64,000 nucleotides of DNA from Misgurnus anguillicaudatus (Eukaryota; Chordata; Actinopteri; Cypriniformes; Cobitidae), in contig NC_073340.2 of the NCBI RefSeq assembly GCF_027580225.2, positions 34,119,001-34,183,000 of the forward strand, in the 5' to 3' direction. Under the pieces are notes generated by a model, which was given only the letters and a program-made list of their open reading frames with translations, had not been told where the DNA came from and made no database searches. Positions 57,669 to 64,000 of the stretch are shown here, piece after piece. How positions within the stretch are numbered: the first letter of the stretch is position 1; every line of letters starts with the position of its first letter. The position numbers and the translations under genes are program-made.

Positions 57669-58511
57669 ACGGAAGCCGAGAGAGGACATGCACTATTATT
57701 ATTTTTGCTTGCTTGTTTTCTCGTGATCACGACTTAATTTCTCGTTATCTCGAGATAACGAAAGTTGTTTTCTCGTGATCACGACTTAATTTTCTCATGA
57801 TCTCGAGAAAACGATCTCGTTATCCTGCCATGATAATCCAAATGTCATAATGTAATTTCCTGTTCATAATATTTATTCTATTTTGAAGTGGAATGCTAAT
57901 GTATATGAGTTGGGGTCTTCGCCGTTACCACACTAATGTGTAGATAGACTTAATATATAAATAAAGTTGGGCGTTCATGTTCGTGAATTTAGGGACCATC
58001 TCTAAAGTAATAATGTACACGTTTCTATCGTCAATAGTATTAAACAGTTTATTTAAATAAATATCAACAATCTAAAAAGTGTGCATTAGCTGACAACCAC
58101 ATAAACACGTTGGTTTTGTGACTGTTTGTTGACTTTCAGTCATTCCATTTAAATGCTGTTAAAAGTAGAAATGTGTATTGAGTAACTTAAAGACGGTCCC
58201 TAAATTCACCACTGTAAAATTGTAAATATTGACAAATCTATTTCAGCTTGAGCGATCTCTGATCCAAGTAAAATCTCATATGTTCATCCTTGCTAATTTA
58301 GCAAAATATGCTTTTGCTGTTTACAAACAAAACAACACGTTCTATCGAGTACACGCAAGCTTTAATCACATCTCAAGAATACAACTTTTGTTATGTCGAG
58401 ATCACGAGAAAACAACTTTTGTTATCTCGAGATCACGAGAAATTAAGTCGTGATCACGAGAAAACAAGCAAGCAAAAATAATAATAGTGCATGGCCTCTC
58501 TCGGCTTCCGT
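57669..58511. mobile_element. Foldback element with TCTCGTGATCACGA arms, 8-bp TSD
   Basis: ACGGAAGCCGAGAGAGGACA and the right end GGCCTCTCTCGGCTTCCGT are inverted, and pairing continues through ATTATTATTTTTGCTTGCTT and TCTCGTGATCACGACTTAAT. ATGGGGGT flanks both sides (57661-57668 and 58512-58519). Within each arm the palindromes TCGTGATCACGA and CTCGAGATAACGA recur. The class is unclear: 8-bp duplications suggest hAT, but the ACGGAAG terminus is not a usual hAT end. Confidence 0.9.
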
Positions 58512-58581
58512 ATGGGGGTCTATGGGATTGACTGTCTTTTGGAGCCTGTCTCTAGAGGCCAGTCGGTGAACTGCAGTTTAA

Positions 58582-58805
58582 GGGGTGATTCACATTTCGT
58601 GTCTTTTGCACGCTCAAGTTATTTCAAATGTAGGCGCGTGCGGTATGCACGCTGATAACGGAGGCGACGTGCGCACCACATCGAGTTAAAAACATTTCAA
58701 CTTTCTAGAATGCCGCTAGCCCACCGCAGGTCATGTGAAAAGAACCAACAGATGGTCGCATTTTCCGCATGGATTTAGACGCGAAATGTGATTGTGAACT
58801 GCCCC
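58582..58805. mobile_element. Harbinger-like MITE (GGGGTGATTCACATTTCG), nested
   Basis: GGGGTGATTCACATTTCGTG and the right end GCGAAATGTGATTGTGAACTGCCCC are inverted. The flanks are TAA and TTA, and copy 1 (41833-42909) shows the empty site CAGTTTAAGTCAC. Same family as 53681-53910. Confidence 0.87.
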
Positions 58806-58869
58806 TTAGTCACTTCGGTGTTGGTTTCTTAAAAGAGACCGGACGGTTGCCCCTTGTTCCAGACATGAC

Positions 58870-59473
58870 AGCTGAGCAAGTGTAAAATTTAACAACAAAA
58901 ATGCTAAAACAGGATGTTGACATTGAGGCCAATGCTGACCCTCATCTCCAAAATAGTATCTGACGTCTGGAAAGCATGATAAAGCATATTACAACCACCT
59001 GCGAGCCCAACATTTTGTCTAGACACAAAAATTTAGACTTTAACGCACCATGATCATGATGAGTAAGATTGAGTCACAAATAAGTCAAAGATGCTGATCA
59101 GTTTACAACCCAGTTAATTTCTTAAATGTTTGTATTTATTATCATTACAAGCTTCATCAGCCATTAAAAAAAAACACACACACACACATTGGTCGACGAC
59201 TAATCATTCAGTGGTCACAACAATGCTATGACCAACAGGGTACAGTAAACCAGAAAAGCAAGGGAAAAATCCTCATATAAAAGTCACATAATTATCATAG
59301 CAAGGGAGGGATCGTGTTTACTGTACATGTGTTTATGTTTAGATCCTCAGATATATCGACTGAAGCAACTGAAGGATTTGGTTAAACTACATGCTACACT
59401 TGCAATGTTCAAACTACTTTTTTGGTATATAGGGCAGCTGAAGTGATCTGGAAGTATTAAGAAATACATGGCA

Positions 59474-59476
<3 letters not shown>
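58870..59476. other. Unassigned sequence
   Basis: No definable element or exon. A short CA run (59173-59187) is present. Confidence 0.35.
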
Positions 59477-59523
<47 letters not shown>

Positions 59524-59531
59524 TCTCTCTC
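59477..59531. repeat. CT dinucleotide microsatellite
   Basis: About 26 CT units with a single CACT interruption near 59518. Confidence 0.95.
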
Positions 59532-60066
59532 AACAAACTCAGAAAATGCAGTCGAGGCAAACACTGTAGTTTTTTAGTGAAGAAGACCATGCTGAGCATT
59601 TTCCTCAATAATCTTCTTGTATTTCCTGAAAGCTACAGCACTTCAAAGGTTCGGTGGTTAACAGTGTGATACTGTAAAAAAAGCAGTTTCGTCATTTCAG
59701 AGCCGTGAGGCACAAAAACACCTTGAGGTACAAGCCTACTCAACTCTTATTTAAGTCTTTGCAAACCAGATTTTTTTGTGATTTGTTATCCATTAGATCA
59801 TGGCTAGAACTAACTAACATATAAATATTAGGGCCGGGACTCGATTAAAAAATCTAATTAATTAGAGGCTTTGTAATTAATTAATCGAAATTAATCAAAT
59901 TTTAATCACATATAAATATTTGACCTGAGAACATTGAGAAATTATTTTTTCACATGGATTTTTAGTATAGCATGAATAATGACTGAATACATAAGCTTAA
60001 GCAACAAAACATTGTTTATTTTTGTTCAACCAAGTCGTTGTACTCGTAGTCGGGCTAACGTCCACG

Positions 60067-60399
60067 CTAGCTGCTATATGTTTTGCATTTTAAACCTTTA
60101 TTTAACCAGGTAAAAAACTCACTGAGATTAAAAATCTCATTCACAGGAGTGACCTGGCCAAGATGATACTTGAGGCTCGATGTGCTGCGGTGATATGTGA
60201 ATTCCTTGTTGCATAGCTTACACACAACCATGCTCTTATCGGCACTTCCATCCGTTCGTTTTTTATAAAAAAAATTCCCATCCACGGGGCCAACCAAATC
60301 ATCAGCTTCTTCTTTCATGTTCACTGTGGTTTGTTGTTCTCTGAAGTCATGAACGCTAGTTGGTGCTCCAGTATAATCGGTCCGCCGAAACTCATCCAA
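60067..60399 (-). CDS. BED zinc-finger N-terminal fragment of a hAT transposase
   Basis: The frame runs from ATG (MDEFRRTDYTGAPTSVHDF) for 110 codons. Residues about 56-84 form a BED-type zinc finger: VVCKLCNKEFTYHRSTSSLK followed by YHL. This gives the CxxC pair, the conserved STSSL segment and two histidines, as in ZBED1-like hAT transposases, where the domain binds DNA. The last ~25 residues come from an inserted LINE-like fragment (60087-60165), so the native continuation is lost. It might still be made as a DNA-binding peptide competing for hAT termini, which is speculation. It is most simply a remnant of the parent transposase. Confidence 0.6.
   Translation of the reverse strand: MDEFRRTDYTGAPTSVHDFREQQTTVNMKEEADDLVGPVDGNFFYKKRTDGSADKSMVVCKLCNKEFTYHRSTSSLKYHLGQVTPVNEIFNLSEFFTWLNKGLKCKTYSS
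60087..60165. repeat. Small LINE-like fragment inside the hAT element
   Basis: AAACCTTTATTTAACCAGGT and GAGTGACCTGGCCAAG bracket a segment matching a widespread fish repeat in which an ACCAGGT motif and CCTGGCCAAG lie about 55 bp apart. It interrupts the transposase frame after the BED finger. Confidence 0.6.
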
Positions 60400-60539
60400 T
60401 GAGAAATGTTCCGCGGTGCAAATATAGGTGCGATTAAAATGCGTTTAAAATGTTTAACGCGTCACGTTATTTTTTGTGTAATTAATTAATCTTAATTAAC
60501 GCGTTAAAGTCCCGGCCCTAATAAATATGTGAATGATTT

Positions 60540-60980
60540 ACAGTGGCAAGAAAAAGTATTTTTATAGTTTTGGAATTTTTATAGTTTTCTAAATAAATTT
60601 GTCATAAAATGTTATCTGATCTTCAACTAAGGGTATTGACAAAAATAATGTGTCTAAAAATAATAACACAAAAAATTTGATCTTTATAGCGGTTATGCAC
60701 ATGATCCTTCGGCGAAAGTGACTGCAGTTACGCCCACTGAGTGGCAGAAGACGGAGTGGCAGACTTTGTGTACAGTGTGAAATCAGCGAAAACACGGGGA
60801 AAATGCGTCTAAATGGGAAAAAGCTGTTGTGCGATAGACTGTAATAACAGATTAACAAGAATTCGGAGCTATCGTTTTACAGGCTGCTAAGAAACACCAA
60901 AAGGAGAAGTAAAACTGTCACCGGCGGAACCAGTTTAATTCGCTTACCCGTTCAAATACCCCGATAGTATTTATATATAT
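60540..60980. other. Unassigned sequence with element-like ends
   Basis: ACAGTGGCAAGAAAAAGTAT at 60541 is similar to a Tc1-type terminus, but no partner is seen. A minus frame of 89 codons has no domain. Confidence 0.3.
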
Positions 60981-60984
60981 AAAT

Positions 60985-61205
60985 ATATATATGTATCTCT
61001 CTCAAGGGTTTTTCCCCTCCTAGGAGTTTTCACCCTGGACTAGCCAGGAGGGTTTTTCTCCTAGGGGTTTTTTTTCATCCCCTGGAGAGTCCGCCACCTT
61101 TGACTTAACGTACTACTTTACTGTATACGTTACATTATTACTACGCTCATTTTTCTATGCTTTTCCTACATCTATTAATGTAAAGCTGCTTTGAAACAAT
61201 TAACA
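60985..61205 (+). repeat. Fish LINE 3'-tail-like repeat
   Basis: CTCTCAAGGGTTTTTCCCCT, GGGTTTTTCTCCTAGGGG and TGTAAAGCTGCTTTGAAACA are the conserved blocks of a very common fish LINE-type 3' region. No coding part is present. Confidence 0.65.
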
Positions 61206-61383
61206 ACCGGGCGAGCTCTCGCGTGGTCACATGTAAAAGTGACGTCAATGCTTACCCTCTATACAATGTTTTGGTTTGCTAAAGATGCGGGGAAACGACG
61301 AGCATGGATAACAACTGTGTGGAGAGATTTGGCAGCCAGCCAAGAATTCAAGGAACTGTAGCTAACATTGTATACATTATTTT

Positions 61384-61715
61384 TAGGAATGCACGATAGC
61401 AAAATTAGGCCGATAAATGAAAGGCGATAAATGATGGATTATTTTGGTTTGTTGAACCACTTCACTTGCTCATTGCTGGCCATGTGAAGTTTTGATTGGT
61501 GCTTTCTGTGACATAGCACAAAGATGACACGTGTTGCGGGCTTAAGAAGAGTATGCTAGTCTAGCGCAAAGACAAGATGTCCGCGGTCTGGGAGTTTTTC
61601 ATTGTGAAAATAATGAATATTTATCGGCCTATATATATATCGGTTATCGGCCCCCAAATATAAAGAGTTATCGGGTATCGGTATCGCCCAAAATTTCCAT
61701 ATCGGTGCATCCCTA
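61384..61715. mobile_element. hAT MITE, exact 8-bp TSD
   Basis: TAGGAATGCACGATAGC at the left pairs with a right end reading TAGGGATGCACCGATATGG on the other strand. ATTATTTT stands on both sides (61376-61383 and 61716-61723). Internal GTTATCGGC/GCCGATAAA motifs are subterminal repeats. It is 332 bp. Confidence 0.93.
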
Positions 61716-61729
61716 ATTATTTTACACAT

Positions 61730-62670
61730 TTACATTAGCTCAGTGTAGTAGTTAATACGCTTTAGATATGATATATGAACAAAGGTAATTTACATGTCAT
61801 TTTTTTCCCTTATTATCAGAAATAAACTACTGTAAAATGACTCTGTTGTTATTTATTCTATATGGAAGTCAGAAGTTGCATTTACTTATGCTTATTCTCA
61901 CATGTGTGCATGAGTGTGTGTGTGTGTGTATGTGTGCATGCATGTGTGAAGACAGGGCGTGTGTTAACGTTTTGGGGTGAGTACCATAACATCACTCTAT
62001 TAGAGAAGGGTTACATAAACTTTCAGTTCTGCTACATTAAGATTTAAAAACATAACCAGAAAGATGTCGTCATAGTGCACTCCACCCTACACACAAATTC
62101 TTCAAAAACTCTCTCAGACAGCAAAACTGATGCACTTATGTAAAGCTAACCTTTGCTGTATAACCAATAGACACACACACACACATACAAAACTAAAGTG
62201 CGTTGCTTCTTCGGAGTAGTGATGTCTGATGTTAAAGTTGAACAAACCTCTCTTCTCAAGCTCTCTCGCTCTCAAAAGAAAAGTCAGGATGGCTTCGTTG
62301 AGCCTTTCAGAGAAACCCGTCTACTCACATACACCTGTTACATTTCTGACCAAAGTCTGAGACACCTGAATCAGTGATGTGAGACAGTACAAATGTGTAG
62401 AGACTGGTAGAGATTTTGCTACACTAAATCAAATATGACGTTTTACTGAGTGACTATATATTTAACGGTAAAATATTTTGGTCATGACACCCATCCTGAC
62501 CCTAAAGATTCATGATTGAACTACAGTATAATTTATACCACGGGTCTGTTGAATGCTGCATTCTGATTGGCTGAGAAATGTTCTATGGGTGTTGATTATT
62601 TTTCTGTAAACCGCACACCTAACTTTTCAAATGTCTTAAAAATAGGCACCCGAGCAATGTTTGTGGTAAC
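61730..62670. other. Unassigned sequence with short TG and AC runs
   Basis: TG units at 61913-61929 and AC units at about 62169-62186. No exon or bounded element is identified. The segment from about 62545 (TGAATGCTGCATTCTGATTG) probably belongs to the hairpin repeat that follows. Confidence 0.35.
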
Positions 62671-62676
62671 CGTGGT

Positions 62677-62838
62677 ATAAGAGGAATAATTGACTCCGGT
62701 CCTTTGAATTATTTGAAAATAAGCACACCTGCGGTGTAACAGCACTCCGCTTCGCGTCGTGCCGCATTACCACCTTGGTGTGCATTATTTTCTTATAATT
62801 CAATGGCCCGTCGTCAATTATTCCTTACGTAAACCATA
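62677..62838. repeat. Hairpin repeat (GGAATAATTGAC arms)
   Basis: The left arm (AGAGGAATAATTGACTCCGG, TTGAATTATTTGAAAATAAG) is an inverted copy of the right arm (TTATTTTCTTATAATTCAAT, GTCGTCAATTATTCCTTA). Each is about 65 bp around a short GC-rich loop containing GCTTCGCGTCGTGCCGC. This is a frequent cyprinid repeat. Ends and duplications are not defined. Confidence 0.8.
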
Positions 62839-62849
62839 TGACCGGTATT

Positions 62850-63430
62850 GGATCGATGTTGAGGTTCTTCTGAAACATTAAAATCCCCAAAACCAACTCA
62901 AAGTAATCGAGTAAGAGAGATCACAAGAGATGTGCTGGGAAATGCATAATGCTTTTAATATATTTCTGGGCAGTTGGTAATAATATGACATCATCACCTC
63001 TCCCCCAACGACAACTTTAACTCAATCCAGATCTCCTTCCAGACACAAACCGGGAGAATCTCACACATCATTTCCTGTCCCACTACAGAAACAATGATGT
63101 TGCTTTACAACTACATGAAAGAAAAACACAAATAATGTCGAGTAAACGGTTTCTCATAGAGAGCAACAAGAATCACTGGAGAGTAAACGGAGGCAACCTT
63201 AAATGACTTTATGCTTCGCAGATGTTTCTCCTGAAAGACTCCAGTCATTTTTCTGCAATCAAACATCAGAAAACTTAAATATTTCGAAAGCATTTGACTC
63301 TTTAGTGAAATATATCCCTAACATCTAAATAATATGTTCTTATAAGACTGAATTTTTGTGGATCTCTGAATGTTTCTTATTTTTATTTTAAAGGAACTTT
63401 ATTAGAAACATTTGAAATTTTAGTGTTCCT
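62850..63430. other. Unique-looking sequence, nothing assigned
   Basis: No repeat termini or exon is recognised before the GTTCACACCAGATGC repeat at 63434. Confidence 0.35.
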
Positions 63431-63555
63431 ATTATGGTGCGTTCACACCAGATGCAAATGAAGCATTAAGCGTAGGACTGGGCAAAGATTAATCGTGATT
63501 AATCGCATAAACATTTTTTGTATAATATATGTGTGTGTAATTATTATGTATATTA

Positions 63556-63565
<10 letters not shown>

Positions 63566-63641
<76 letters not shown>
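63566..63641. repeat. TA dinucleotide array, first block
   Basis: About 38 TA units preceded by a short TG run. Tyr-Ile frames here are artefacts. Confidence 0.97.
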
Positions 63642-63643
<2 letters not shown>

Positions 63644-63765
63644 CATTTCAGAATTGTTTTATTTATATATCAATATTTTATTTATATATGATATATAATA
63701 TATAAAAATATAAATAAATATACACAAATATAAATATAAATATGTTTCATAAATACATACATGAA

Positions 63766-63895
<130 letters not shown>

Positions 63896-64000
63896 ATAAT
63901 TACACACAGCACACACTCATATTTTATGCAAAAAAACACTTTTATTTTGTATGCGATTAATCGCGATTAATATTTGCCCAGCAGTAGTTGAGCGCGAGTA

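Larger units (their letters stand above)
57347..58856 (+). mobile_element. CATAGAC-family element, copy 2, exact 8-bp TSD
   Basis: It begins CATAGACTGTATAAAACATG and ends GGTTGCCCCTTG. TTCCAGAC occurs on both sides (57339-57346 and 58857-58864). Colinear with 41833-42909, it is interrupted by 57669-58511 and 58582-58805. A CA microsatellite lies at 57571-57591. Confidence 0.82.
59829..60520 (-). mobile_element. Non-autonomous hAT element carrying a BED-finger frame, exact TSD
   Basis: TAGGGCCGGGACT at the left and AGTCCCGGCCCTA at the right are perfect inverted termini. ATAAATAT stands on both sides (59821-59828 and 60521-60528). Subterminal TTAATTAA/TTAATCGAAATTAATC motifs are present at both ends. 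The 692-bp element keeps the first coding part of a hAT transposase on the minus strand but lacks the catalytic and hAT-dimerisation regions. Confidence 0.95.

Overview
This window looks like nuclear DNA from a teleost fish, most likely a cyprinid or other cypriniform. That is an inference from the repeat families: foldback elements opening AAAGGGATAGTTC, tRNA-derived SINEs ending in a GCATTTGGCAGA-type tail, many short hAT and Harbinger-like elements, a decayed Tc1 element, and long AC and TA microsatellites. Base composition is AT-rich, no long open reading frame exists, and nothing is organised as in bacteria. Most short ATG-started frames here are chance frames or run through simple repeats.

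The best host-gene evidence is on the minus strand. Three splice-flanked segments (6323-6246, 3930-3834 and 3479-3406) join in compatible phase. Together they predict the N-terminal 81 residues of a small type I membrane protein: signal peptide, short ectodomain with one N-glycosylation sequon, one transmembrane helix, and a basic cytoplasmic start. The last exon ends in mid-codon at a good donor, so the protein continues at lower coordinates or outside the window. I do not recognise the family. A possible untranslated leader exon lies at 29864-29601. On the plus strand, 40720-40759 could be a signal-peptide first exon, but it lies between two matching transposon ends and is uncertain.

Everything else that can be read is transposon stratigraphy. 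I could bound more than 30 elements by terminal inverted repeats, and for many also by target-site duplications (TSDs). Elements with 8-bp duplications (hAT type) include 484-1406, 1937-2224, 5698-5937, 23192-23629, 26567-28246, 33865-34337, 34628-35060, 59829-60520 and 61384-61715. Elements with 3-bp duplications (Harbinger type) include 42238-42770, 44649-45419, 47479-47865 and 53681-53910. TTAA-flanked foldbacks include 9850-10068, 20059-20627, 30463-30865, 30960-31372, 36749-36919 and 51309-52186.

Several loci are nested two to three insertions deep: 15564-17987, 40029-43013, 44212-46885, 51236-52230 and 57347-58856. In these, an uninterrupted paralogue inside the window often shows the pre-insertion sequence. 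Two copies of one element family (41833-42909 and 57347-58856) have clean 8-bp duplications but no obvious terminal inverted repeats. One non-autonomous hAT element (59829-60520) still carries a readable BED zinc-finger frame. Three non-repetitive stretches (7385-7755, 35150-35350, 38850-39110) read like candidate conserved noncoding elements, but this cannot be tested here.
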